From an uncultured Collinsella sp. (GTDB lineage: Bacteria; Actinomycetota; Coriobacteriia; Coriobacteriales; Coriobacteriaceae), in contig CABUGI010000002.1 in the NCBI GenBank assembly GCA_902491055.1, positions 1 to 64,000 on the forward strand: a stretch of DNA of 64,000 nucleotides, in the 5' to 3' direction. The notes under the pieces were generated by a model. The model had not been told where the DNA came from, did no database searches, and was given only the letters and a program-made list of their open reading frames with translations. Each line of letters begins with the position of its first letter. The stretch's first letter is position 1. Of this stretch, positions 8,626 to 16,557 are shown in pieces. A program made the translations under genes and the position numbers.

Positions 8626-9699
8626 ATGGCACTGCCTAAGGATTTCATCGACACCAATGAGTTCACCAAAGAGCAGATTCTGGCTATCGAGGATCTTGGT
8701 CTTGCAATGAAGAAGGCCATTAAGGTTGACGGTTATTATCCGCACCTGCTCCGCAACCAGAGCCTTGGCATGATCTTCCAGCAGGTCTCCACCCGCACCC
8801 GTCTTTCCTTCGAGACCGCTATGACCGACCTCGGCGGCCATGCTCAGTTCTATGGCCCTGGCACCATCCAGCTTGGCGGTCATGAGTCACTGGGCGACAC
8901 CGCTCGCGTTATGGGCTCGCTGCTCGACATCATGATGGCTCGCGTTGACCGTCACAAGGACGTCGTCGGCCTCGCCGAGGGCTCCGCTGCGCCCGTCATC
9001 AACGGCATGTCCGAGTTCAACCATCCCACGCAGGAGATGGGCGACCTCATGACCATGCTCGAGAACCTCCCCGAGGGCAAGAAGATCGAGGACTGCACCC
9101 TGGCCTTCATCGGCGACGCCACTCAGGTCTGCGTCTCCCTTATGTTCATCGCCTCCAAGATCGGCATGAAATTTGTCCAGTTTGGACCCAAGGGCCACCA
9201 GATCCCCGACGGCGGCCTGCATGTTGGCACCGTTGAGGAGCGTGCCGAGTTCGGCAAGCAGATGATGGCCATCGCCGAGGCGAACTGCAAGGTCTCCGGT
9301 GGCTCTATCGTCATCTCCGACGACATCGAGTGCATCAAGGGCGCCGACTTCATCTACACCGACGTGTGGTATGGCCTGTACGACGAGGAGGTCTCGGGTG
9401 AGAACTACATGGACGTGTTCTATCCCAAGTATCAGGTCACCATGGACATGATGAACTTCGCCGGCGCAGGCTCCAAGTTCATGCACTGCCTGCCGGCCAC
9501 CCGTAACGAGGAGGTTGTCGACGAGGTCATGGACGATCCCGAGCGCTCCCTGTGCTGGGTCGAGGCCGAGAACCGCAAACACTCCATCCGTGCTCTCCTT
9601 GCCGCCCTGGGCAAGCGCACCCCGCTCAACGACGAGGGCGTCGAGTACTCCGCCAAGGCTGAGCTTCACGCCGCTCTCGAGGCTCTCGAGCAGCTCTAA
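8626..9699 (+). CDS. ptcA: Putrescine carbamoyltransferase
   Basis: Cytoplasmic transcarbamylase of 357 residues that phosphorolyses N-carbamoylputrescine to putrescine and carbamoyl phosphate. The carbamoyl-phosphate loop STRTR (55-59), HPTQ (133-136) and HCLPATR (near 286) are present. HCLPATR and the extended C-terminus fit the putrescine enzyme rather than ornithine carbamoyltransferase, and the neighbours (antiporter, agmatine deiminase) support this. GGAAAGGAAA precedes the ATG; the longer frame from 8545 is rejected. Codons are strongly biased to highly expressed forms. Carbamate kinase, the next pathway step, is not in this window. Confidence 0.92.
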   Translation: MALPKDFIDTNEFTKEQILAIEDLGLAMKKAIKVDGYYPHLLRNQSLGMIFQQVSTRTRLSFETAMTDLGGHAQFYGPGTIQLGGHESLGDTARVMGSLLDIMMARVDRHKDVVGLAEGSAAPVINGMSEFNHPTQEMGDLMTMLENLPEGKKIEDCTLAFIGDATQVCVSLMFIASKIGMKFVQFGPKGHQIPDGGLHVGTVEERAEFGKQMMAIAEANCKVSGGSIVISDDIECIKGADFIYTDVWYGLYDEEVSGENYMDVFYPKYQVTMDMMNFAGAGSKFMHCLPATRNEEVVDEVMDDPERSLCWVEAENRKHSIRALLAALGKRTPLNDEGVEYSAKAELHAALEALEQL

Positions 9700-9761
9700 G
9701 CCTCAAGGCTTCTAAAAGTACGTTTGCGGGCGGCGGATGCTCGTCTCCTGTCACCCGCTCA

Positions 9762-9801
9762 CCGAGGCCCAAGCAATTGCCTTAATACCTTAGGGCCTCG
9801 G
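9762..9801 (+). terminator. Intercistronic hairpin between ptcA and aguD
   Basis: CCGAGGCCC (9762-9770) pairs with GGGCCTCGG (9793-9801). No T-run follows, so it is either a weak or Rho-dependent terminator or an mRNA-stability hairpin between two genes of one operon. Confidence 0.5.
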
Positions 9802-9832
9802 ATCTGTCCAAGACTGAGCGAAGGAGCTCATC

Positions 9833-11272
9833 ATGAGCGACGGAAAGAAAAAGCTTTCCTTCCTGACGGTCATTTCGACCATCATCTGCGTCGTCTTCGT
9901 TTGCGAGGCCGCCGCACCTGCTGCTGCCATCGGCAACCAACAGTTCTTCTGGTGGATCTTCCTGATCCTGACCTTCCTGCTCCCTTATGGCATGGTTGTC
10001 GCCGAGCTCGGCACCACCTATGACGGCGAGGGCGGCATTTATGACTGGGTACGCGATGGCCTGGGCGACAAGTGGGGCGCCCGCATTTCGTACTACTACT
10101 GGGTTAACTACCCGCTGTGGATCGCCTCGCTGGCCACCATGTTCCCCGACATTTTGGGCATGGTCTTTGGCGTCGAGTTCAACCTAATCGCCAAGATGGG
10201 TATCGAACTTGCCTTTGTGTGGATCGTCTACCTTATGGGCCGCTCAAAGGCGGCCGACTCTGAGTGGGTCCTTAACGGCGGCGCCATCATCAAGGTCGCC
10301 GTTGCCGTTATCGTCGGCGCTCTGGGCATTTGGTATGCCATGGAGAACGGTTTTGCGAACGACATGTCCGTTGCCACCTTCCTGCCCGAGCTCACCAACA
10401 CCAACGCTCTCGGCTATCTGTCGATTATCATCTTTAACTTCATGGGCTTTGAGGTGATCTGCACCATGACCGACGACATGGCCGATCCCGCTCGCGATAT
10501 TCCCAAGGCTATCATTGTCGGTGGCGTGGCTATTGCCGTCATCTACCTGTTCGCCGGCTTCGGCATCGGCGCCGCTGTGCCGGCCGACTCCATCGACCCC
10601 GACTACGGCATGATTGTCGCAGTCCAGACCATGGTGGGCGACTCCATGATCTTCAAGGTCATCTGCATCGCCTTCCTGATCACCCTGTTCGCCAACATGG
10701 CTGCTTGGTCCTTCGGCGTCAACTCCGTCGCTCGCTACGCTGCCGAGCACGGCAACATGCCCAAGGTCTTCGCCTCGATGATCTCCGAGGACGACATGCC
10801 CAACGGCGCCAACCTGGTCAACGCTGTCGTTGCCTCCCTGGTGCTGTGCCTGCAGCTCGTTCCCATCGACGCCATCTCCAACGGTGTCTTCTGGATGCTC
10901 TTCGGCACCTCCGTCGTCTTCCTGCTGCTCACCTACATCCCGATGTTCCCGGCGTTCCTCAACCTTCGTAAGAACGACCCGAACCGTGAGCGCATCTTCA
11001 CGTTCCCGTTTAAGGGCGCCATGATGAAGGTTATGCTCGCCATCCCCTGCATCGAGCTGGTTCTTGCCATCGTTGCAACGCTGGTACCGTTCTCCGCCGC
11101 TGAAATTGGCGACAAGGTCCCGATGATCGTCATCTTCATCGTGCTCGTGCTCATCGGCGAGGTCGTCCGCGTCGTCAGCGCTAAGGGCCGCAAGGAAGAG
11201 TACAAGGGTCTGACCCCTGAGCTCGCAGCCCAGCGTCTCGCTGAGGAGGCCGCCGAGGCCGAGGAGAACTAG
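9833..11272 (+). CDS. aguD: APC-family agmatine:putrescine antiporter
   Basis: Inner-membrane amino acid/polyamine antiporter of 479 residues with about 12 TM segments, first segment near residues 10-30. The opening includes EAAAPAAAIGNQQFFWW, and there is a conserved IFNFMGFEV in the sixth segment region. In the agmatine deiminase pathway this protein takes up agmatine in exchange for putrescine; the assignment comes from its position between ptcA and aguA. AAGGAG precedes the ATG. The C-terminus is a cytoplasmic Ala/Glu-rich tail. It is closely similar along its whole length to the paralogue at 13385, so one of the two could prefer another substrate. Confidence 0.85.
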   Translation: MSDGKKKLSFLTVISTIICVVFVCEAAAPAAAIGNQQFFWWIFLILTFLLPYGMVVAELGTTYDGEGGIYDWVRDGLGDKWGARISYYYWVNYPLWIASLATMFPDILGMVFGVEFNLIAKMGIELAFVWIVYLMGRSKAADSEWVLNGGAIIKVAVAVIVGALGIWYAMENGFANDMSVATFLPELTNTNALGYLSIIIFNFMGFEVICTMTDDMADPARDIPKAIIVGGVAIAVIYLFAGFGIGAAVPADSIDPDYGMIVAVQTMVGDSMIFKVICIAFLITLFANMAAWSFGVNSVARYAAEHGNMPKVFASMISEDDMPNGANLVNAVVASLVLCLQLVPIDAISNGVFWMLFGTSVVFLLLTYIPMFPAFLNLRKNDPNRERIFTFPFKGAMMKVMLAIPCIELVLAIVATLVPFSAAEIGDKVPMIVIFIVLVLIGEVVRVVSAKGRKEEYKGLTPELAAQRLAEEAAEAEEN

Positions 11273-11639
11273 AGCACCCGGTTCTGGGACTCCGACCCTC
11301 CTCGCGTACCAACGTGCGCTTCGTCGGGCTTGTCGCTCCCGACTCCGGGCACTCCGGCCTCTTCGGAGGCGTGCCCAAGCGACAGGTTTGCTAACCATTC
11401 CCTGGGGTGGGTGTGAGCTATTGCTCCGGTAACCACCGCCCACCCCAATCTCTCTTCCGTATCCTTCGTGCGTTTTGTCTCCGCGCACCGGGTTACGTCG
11501 TCGCTTGCCGGTGCGACTCCGTGAAAACCGGCGCCGGGCGCCCCGACCTTTGCCGGGGAACGGGCGCCTACCATCTCTTGGTTTTAGGCTGCGGGTAACC
11601 CGCCCGCGGCAAACGATCGTTCGATTTGGAGGAAATCTT
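11273..11639 (+). promoter_or_regulatory. Structured leader upstream of agmatine deiminase 1
   Basis: A 367-nt gap with many potential hairpins: GGGCAC...GTGCCC (11347-11376), GGGGTGGG...CCCACCCC (about 11404-11452), GCCGGT...ACCGGC (about 11513-11536) and CCCCG...CGGGG further on. No known riboswitch class could be recognised. GGAGGAAA lies just before the ATG at 11640. Confidence 0.4.
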
Positions 11640-12845
11640 ATGCGTACGATCACCGAGTCCGAGTCCACCCCCAAGGCCGACGGCTTCTTCATGCCCGCCG
11701 AGTTCGCCCCGCAGGATCGCGTGTGGATGGGCTGGCCCCACCGCACCGACACCTGGGCCCACGGCGCCAAGCCTGCTCAGAAGCAGTATGCCGCCATCGC
11801 CCGCGCCATCTCCGAGTTCACCCCGGTCTATATGTGCGCCAACCAGGTCGACTATGCCAACTGCAAGGCCGTCTTCGAGAACGACGAGAACGTCACCGTC
11901 ATCGAGATGACCACCGACGACGCCTGGTTCCGCGACACCGCCGCCACCTACGTCATCAACGGCAAGGGCGAGAAGCGCGCCAACCACTGGCACTTCAACG
12001 CCTACGGCGGCCTCGTCGACGGCCTCTATTTCCCGTGGGACAAGGACGAGCAGATCGCCCTTAAGATGGCTGAGCTCTCCGGCTGCCGTCGCTATCGTCC
12101 CGATGACATGATCCTCGAGGGCGGCTCCATCACCGTCGACGGCGAGGGCACCCTCGTCGTTACCGACCAGTGCCTGCTTTCCCCGGGCCGCACCTGCTCT
12201 GCGGTTCTGGAGGAGGAAGAGGATCCCGAGTCCATCTGGCCCAAGTACCACAAGAAGTTCGAGCCCTGGAGCGAGGAGCTTCGCGAGTACATGAACGAGC
12301 ACCTCAAGGATTACCTGGGTGTCGAGAAGGTCATCTGGGTCAAGGAGGGCATCGATCCCGAGGAGACCAACGGTCACATCGACGACGTCGCCACGTTCAT
12401 CGCCCCGGGCGTCATGGCCTGCATCTGGACCGACGACCCCGAGTACCCGTTCTATGATCAGTGCCACGCTGCCTACGAGACCCTCTCCAACGCCGTTGAC
12501 GCCAAGGGCCGCAAGCTGAAGGTCTACAAGCTCTGCATGCCCGTGAACCCGCTGTTCATGGACCAGGCTTCCTGCGACACCATCGACGCCGACGAGAACG
12601 CCGAGCCGCGCGTTCCCGACGAGCCGCTGATCGCTTCCTACATGAACTACCTGGTCACCAACCACGGCGTTATCGTCCCGCAGTACGGCGACGAGAACGA
12701 CCAGCTGGCCGTCGACACGCTCCAGAAGATCTATGACGAGGTCTGGGGCGAGGGCGTCTACAAGTGCGTTGGCGTTCAGTCCGAGCAGGTCGTCTTCGGC
12801 GGCGGCAATATCCACTGCATTACTCAGCAGGAGCCGTCCGCTTAA
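11640..12845 (+). CDS. aguA: Agmatine deiminase 1
   Basis: Cytoplasmic guanidine-group modifying enzyme of 401 residues that hydrolyses agmatine to N-carbamoylputrescine and ammonia. Family motifs are AWFRDTAATYV, HWHFNAYGG, ILEGGSI.VDGEGT, NGHIDDVATF, and the catalytic Cys393 in GGGNIHCITQQ. The start at 11640 has GGAGGAAA upstream and matches the N-terminus of the second copy at 22402 (ITESESTPKADGFFMP against IYESESTPKKDGFYMP). Relative to that copy it carries an acidic insertion of about 30 residues (EEEEDPESIW) after the central Cys-Leu-Leu. Codon bias is extreme (nearly all GCC, ATC, AAC), suggesting high expression. Confidence 0.95.
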   Translation: MRTITESESTPKADGFFMPAEFAPQDRVWMGWPHRTDTWAHGAKPAQKQYAAIARAISEFTPVYMCANQVDYANCKAVFENDENVTVIEMTTDDAWFRDTAATYVINGKGEKRANHWHFNAYGGLVDGLYFPWDKDEQIALKMAELSGCRRYRPDDMILEGGSITVDGEGTLVVTDQCLLSPGRTCSAVLEEEEDPESIWPKYHKKFEPWSEELREYMNEHLKDYLGVEKVIWVKEGIDPEETNGHIDDVATFIAPGVMACIWTDDPEYPFYDQCHAAYETLSNAVDAKGRKLKVYKLCMPVNPLFMDQASCDTIDADENAEPRVPDEPLIASYMNYLVTNHGVIVPQYGDENDQLAVDTLQKIYDEVWGEGVYKCVGVQSEQVVFGGGNIHCITQQEPSA

Positions 12846-12857
12846 TCGTCTGGCTTC

Positions 12858-12944
12858 CTGAGCCACGGCACCTTCCCGTTCATTCGTCGCTTGCGTACCA
12901 AAGTACGCGGCGCTCCTCTTTCACGGGAATCTGCCGTACCTCAG
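12858..12944. repeat. Imperfect long hairpin after agmatine deiminase 1
   Basis: The arms CTGAG..ACGGCA..TTCCCGT and ACGGGAA..TGCCGT..CTCAG pair with symmetric 2-nt mismatches. The apex is GCGTAC-CAAA-GTACGC. A similar GCGTACCAA hairpin lies near 11303-11320. Confidence 0.6.
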
Positions 12945-13041
12945 AAACCCAGCCGATCAACTGGACAATCGGCAAATCAGTCCATCTCGGGGCATTGATG
13001 GTTGGCTTGCTTGATGTCTTGGTTGGCTGGGTTTTCTTTGG

Positions 13042-13078
13042 GCACTCCGTTGCCTCCACTTCGGAGTGCCCTTTTTCT
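13042..13078 (+). terminator. Rho-independent terminator after agmatine deiminase 1
   Basis: GGGCACTCCG (13042-13051) pairs with CGGAGTGCCC (13064-13073), followed by TTTTT. It ends the ptcA-aguD-aguA transcript. Confidence 0.85.
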
Positions 13079-13081
13079 TTG

Positions 13082-13164
13082 ATTGAATACGCGTCTGATC
13101 TGGGATTTATTGCGGGTTAGGCCAATTGTTCGCTTGAATTTCCCAGGTCAGACGCGTATTCAAT
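13082..13164. repeat. 83-bp palindrome
   Basis: Perfect 17-bp outer stem (13082-13098 with 13148-13164), one mismatch, then CTGGGA with TCCCAG (13100-13105 and 13141-13146), and a 35-nt loop. It directly follows the terminator. Confidence 0.65.
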
Positions 13165-13289
13165 TGCTGATAGTTTCCGGTTGCGAGCGCGACCGTTTTG
13201 ATCGGAGTATCTATGTACCAGCGTATCGTTATCTACACGCGCCTGTTCCGCGAGCGTTGGTCCAACAATTGCATCCTCTCTTCTCTATG

Positions 13290-13365
13290 GGATGGCACCT
13301 GCACCGGTGACGCGGCCTGCAACCCTACCTTGGGCTGCGCCTTCGGTACAGATGCCATCCTTTTT
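13290..13365 (+). promoter_or_regulatory. Terminator-like hairpin (possible attenuator) upstream of second antiporter
   Basis: 17-nt arms (13290-13306 and 13344-13360) pair at 15 positions, and TTTTT follows at 13361-13365. Its end is only 19 nt before the antiporter start, so a transcript entering from upstream would need to read through. A 60-codon frame with GGAG before ATG 13213 lies ahead of and through it and could be a leader peptide, but no family is recognisable. Confidence 0.55.
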
Positions 13366-13384
13366 GCTGTAGGGGGAGCGTGCC

Positions 13385-14812
13385 ATGGCAGGTAAAAAGT
13401 TCTCCCTGTTCGAGGTCATCCTCTCGGTTATCTGCGTCGTATTTACCATCGAGGCGGCTGCTCCGGCGTCTGCCATGGGTAACGTGCAGTTCTTCTGGTG
13501 GATCTTCCTCATCATTACGTTTTTGCTTCCCTATGGCCTGGTGGTGGCCGAGCTCGGTACGGCGTTCGATTCCGAGGGCGGCCTGTACGATTGGGTTCGC
13601 CTGGGCTTGGGCGACCGTTGGGGCGCCCGTTGCTCCTGGTGCTACTGGGTCAATTTTCCACTGTGGGTGGCAAGTATCGCCTGTATGTTCCCCAGTGTCA
13701 TCAATGCGGTATGGGGCATCGAGTTTTCGCTCGGGGTTCGAATTGCCATCGAGCTTGCCTTTGTGTGGGGCGTCACGGTCATGGCGATGCACCCGGTGTC
13801 CGAGGCCGATTGGGTCATGGACGGCGGTGCCGTCATTAAGGTGCTCATTACCGCCGTGGTGGGAATCGTTGGCATCTGGTTTGCCTGCAATAACGGCTTT
13901 GCCAACGACATGTCGTTTAAGACCTTCATTCCAGATTTGGGCGACACCAATTCGTTGACGTACCTATCGATCATCCTGTTCAACTTTATGGGCTTCGAAG
14001 TGGTCGCGACCTTTGCCAGCACGATGAAAAACCCATCGCGCGATATCCCCAAGGCGGTTATCGCTGGTGGCGTTGCCATTGCGGCGATCTACATTATTTG
14101 CGGTATCGGCATTGGAGCCGCGGTTCCCACCGAGCAGCTTTCACTCGATTCGGGCATTGTGGACGCGGTCGCCGCCATGGTGGGGCGCGCTCACCCGCTG
14201 ACGATGGTCGTGGGCGTGGCCTTTTTGGTGACGCTGTTCGCCAACATGATCTGCTGGAGCTTTGGCGTCAACAACGTGGCGAGCTATGCCGCGCGCCATG
14301 GCAACATGCCGCGCCCCTTTGCGCTGGTGTCCAAGAAGACCGGCATGCCCAATGGCTCGGCAATCATTAACGGTTGTTTTGCCAGCTTGGTGCTGCTACT
14401 TCAGATTCCGCTGGGCGAGGGTTCCGACGTTTTTTGGGTATTCTTTTCAATGAACGTCGTCTTTCTGCTCATGAGCTATATCCCGATGTTCCCAGCGTTT
14501 TGGCGCCTGCGCAAATATGACGATCGCCCGCGCGTGTTCCGCGCGCCCTTCGAGGGCAAGGTGCTTGCGGTGGCACTTGCGATTCCCGTGGTGGAGCTTG
14601 TGCTTTCGATTGTCGCTACGATTGTGCCGCTCAACGGCTCGCCCGCCGAAATGGCAAAGTTGCCCATTCTCATGGGTGTGGTGATCGCCGTGTTGCTGGG
14701 CGAGGTTTCGCGCCTCGTATCGCGCCGCGGCCGCAGCGTCGACAATCCCGGCGTTGGTGCAAGAAGGACAGGTTTCTTTGCACCAAAACGTTTCTTTGCA
14801 CCAAAACAGTAG
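13385..14812 (+). CDS. APC-family amino acid/polyamine antiporter 2 (AguD-like)
   Basis: Membrane antiporter of 475 residues with about 12 TM segments, collinear with the antiporter at 9833 (shared N-terminal EAAAPASAMGN.QFFWWIF and YLSIILFNFMGFEV). Its codons are less biased than those of the first copy, suggesting lower expression. AGGGGGA precedes the ATG. The C-terminal tail contains a direct repeat, FFAPKRFFAPKQ. Its position inside the agmatine cluster suggests agmatine/putrescine or related guanidino exchange, but the substrate is inferred only. A terminator-like hairpin lies immediately upstream. Confidence 0.82.
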   Translation: MAGKKFSLFEVILSVICVVFTIEAAAPASAMGNVQFFWWIFLIITFLLPYGLVVAELGTAFDSEGGLYDWVRLGLGDRWGARCSWCYWVNFPLWVASIACMFPSVINAVWGIEFSLGVRIAIELAFVWGVTVMAMHPVSEADWVMDGGAVIKVLITAVVGIVGIWFACNNGFANDMSFKTFIPDLGDTNSLTYLSIILFNFMGFEVVATFASTMKNPSRDIPKAVIAGGVAIAAIYIICGIGIGAAVPTEQLSLDSGIVDAVAAMVGRAHPLTMVVGVAFLVTLFANMICWSFGVNNVASYAARHGNMPRPFALVSKKTGMPNGSAIINGCFASLVLLLQIPLGEGSDVFWVFFSMNVVFLLMSYIPMFPAFWRLRKYDDRPRVFRAPFEGKVLAVALAIPVVELVLSIVATIVPLNGSPAEMAKLPILMGVVIAVLLGEVSRLVSRRGRSVDNPGVGARRTGFFAPKRFFAPKQ

Positions 14813-14847
14813 CTCCGCGAGCTGCGCGGCGCTTGCCACATCTTGGA

Positions 14848-15039
14848 TTACTGTTCGCGGTGCTCGGGATTGGAAGCGAGCTTAGGCGCAAAGTAGGGGA
14901 CGTGGCCCAGGTAAGGGCAGCTGTCGTTGCGCTCATCAACGATGCAGGGAACGTCATCGTAGGTCATGGTCGAACCGATCTTGGCGATGGCCTTGGCGGC
15001 GGGCGCGACAATAATCTTGAGCGGTGCAATCGGCGCCAT
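14848..15039 (-). CDS. Small protein of unknown function (63 aa)
   Basis: A 63-residue frame on the minus strand between the second antiporter and the second membrane LuxR gene. It is supported mainly by an excellent ribosome binding site, AAGGAG 5 nt before the ATG at 15039. The N-terminal half is Ala/Ile-rich (APAAKAIAKIGSTM); the C-terminal half has a Cys pair in the context VPCIVDERNDSCPYLGHVPY. I do not recognise a family. The divergent neighbour starts 90 nt away, so the two probably share a control region. It could be a metal- or redox-linked small protein, but that would be a guess. Confidence 0.55.
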   Translation of the reverse strand: MAPIAPLKIIVAPAAKAIAKIGSTMTYDDVPCIVDERNDSCPYLGHVPYFAPKLASNPEHREQ

Positions 15040-15128
15040 GGCATCTCCTTTCGATCTTGGTATTCGTTCGATGTCTTACCATAACTGTAATGTGGAATCA
15101 AGCTGGTTGTGTGCGGAATGAGAGTAGT

Positions 15129-16250
15129 ATGAGCTTCGCATTCTTTATCTACACGATTCTTGTCATGGGCGTTGGATTGGTGACGGCATCAACTGCACTC
15201 GTAATATGGCTCATGACTCGTCGACGCGATTGTTTGGTGGCGGCCGCGGGCTTCCTTCTTTATATCTTCGATATGTCGGTGATCTTCTTTGATGAGTACA
15301 ACCGGCTCAAATATGACTATGTGGTGACGTTTAATGAGCCGCTTCAACATCCGTTACTGCGCTGCGCGCTGGGCGTGGCGATTCTTGCGTGCGTATGGCT
15401 TTGGGTAACGTTTCGCTTACACGATGAGGTGACCGTTAAGCGCGTTGCCGCATATGTCGTACCGATCGCCGTGCTTCAGCTTGCTCTGGTGCCTCGTACT
15501 GGCTTTGCGGGCCAGGTTCAGCAATATCTTTTTTGGCTTACGCGCGATTTGGGAATGGCATTCTGCTTGGTATATGCTTACGCTCGCTATCGCAAGACGG
15601 AGAATAGGGCTGAGCGGCTCGATCTTGAGCGCACTCGGACGTTCTTTCGCATAGCCTGCGTGCTTACCGTGATGGTGGTTATCGAGGATACCTATATGAT
15701 CCTATTCTGCACGCCTGACGTTGACAACGTGATGGTGAGCGCCTTTTTATGGTATCTGGGCGAGCGGAATATCTCAGAGATTTTATTGTTTGTGGCTGCA
15801 GCCGTTCAGCTATTTAAACAGTTCAGCCATATCTTACGTGTGTTCTCGCGTCACCCTCGTGCCGATGAAGAGGTAGCGACAGAGCGCCGTGATGCACGGG
15901 AGGACCTTGTCTCGCGTGTTGTGATTTCAGCCGTTCAGCTATTTAAACAGTTCAGCCATATCTTACGTGTGTTCTCGCGTCACCCTCGTGCCGATGAAGA
16001 GGTAGCGACAGAGCGCCGTGATGCACGGGAGGACCTTGTCTCGCGTGTTGTGATTTTCTCGGACGAGCATGGGCTTTCAAAGCGTGAACAGGAAGTGCTT
16101 ACACTCGTATTGCGTGGACTCGATGTCCAAAATATTGCTAACGAACTTGTGATTAGTCCGGGTACCGTCAAGGCTCACCTGCATCGCATCTATGTAAAGA
16201 GCGAAGTCAAGGCGCGTGACGACTTGATTGAGACATTCTGGCGCTCGTAA
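15129..16250 (+). CDS. Membrane-anchored LuxR-family regulator with internal tandem duplication
   Basis: A 373-residue one-component regulator related to the protein at 7331: about seven hydrophobic N-terminal segments (residues 1-230), a linker, and a C-terminal LuxR HTH (LSKREQEVLTLVLRGLDVQN and PGTVKAHLHRIYV). The linker holds two back-to-back identical 43-residue units (AVQLFKQFSHILRVFSRHP ... LVSRVVI), so the protein is 43 residues longer than a single-unit form would be. It is probably a regulator of nearby polyamine or amidohydrolase genes. The ATG at 15129 begins a hydrophobic N-terminus like its paralogue; upstream GGAATGAGAG is a modest ribosome binding site. Confidence 0.85.
   Translation: MSFAFFIYTILVMGVGLVTASTALVIWLMTRRRDCLVAAAGFLLYIFDMSVIFFDEYNRLKYDYVVTFNEPLQHPLLRCALGVAILACVWLWVTFRLHDEVTVKRVAAYVVPIAVLQLALVPRTGFAGQVQQYLFWLTRDLGMAFCLVYAYARYRKTENRAERLDLERTRTFFRIACVLTVMVVIEDTYMILFCTPDVDNVMVSAFLWYLGERNISEILLFVAAAVQLFKQFSHILRVFSRHPRADEEVATERRDAREDLVSRVVISAVQLFKQFSHILRVFSRHPRADEEVATERRDAREDLVSRVVIFSDEHGLSKREQEVLTLVLRGLDVQNIANELVISPGTVKAHLHRIYVKSEVKARDDLIETFWRS
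15799..16056 (+). repeat. Exact 129-bp tandem duplication inside a LuxR-type gene
   Basis: 15799-15927 and 15928-16056 are identical by eye over 129 bp. The unit is 43 codons, so gain or loss keeps the reading frame. It begins in the last membrane segment and spans the linker to the DNA-binding domain. Confidence 0.9.
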
Positions 16251-16557
16251 GGCTGGAGTGGTTCGGCTGACGGCGTATCGCAGACCACTTGGCGTAATGA
16301 AGCGACAATAAACTTTGACAATAAAAAACCTGCTCAGACGTGTAAACCTTCTTAAGCCGTCCGTTCGCTCGCTTCCATCTTGGCAGCTTGTGCAGGAGGT
16401 GCGTCAATGGGTGTTGACACGGGGCGTAGGGCGCTGGACAGACACCCGACCGCTCGTAGGCACGTGTCATGTAGGGAGCGACAAATGCTCCCTCACCGAT
16501 TGGGCGCGTCGTATCGTGGCGCTCATCCATTGTCCTGTAACGTCTGAGGAGGCTCAT
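16251..16557. other. Intergenic region upstream of amidohydrolase
   Basis: About 300 bases. A weak hairpin follows the LuxR stop (AGTGGTT...ACCACT, 16257-16291). TTGACA at 16315 and the AT-rich run after it could be part of a promoter, but no good -10 box is properly spaced. GAGGAGG lies just before 16558. Confidence 0.3.

Noticed and set aside
11500..11639. Possible cobalamin or other known riboswitch before the agmatine deiminase
   Set aside because: Several hairpins but none of the conserved core sequences of known classes.
13213..13395. 60-codon Cys-rich frame with GGAG before ATG
   Set aside because: It overlaps the antiporter start and a terminator hairpin and has no family; kept only as a possible leader peptide in the attenuator note.
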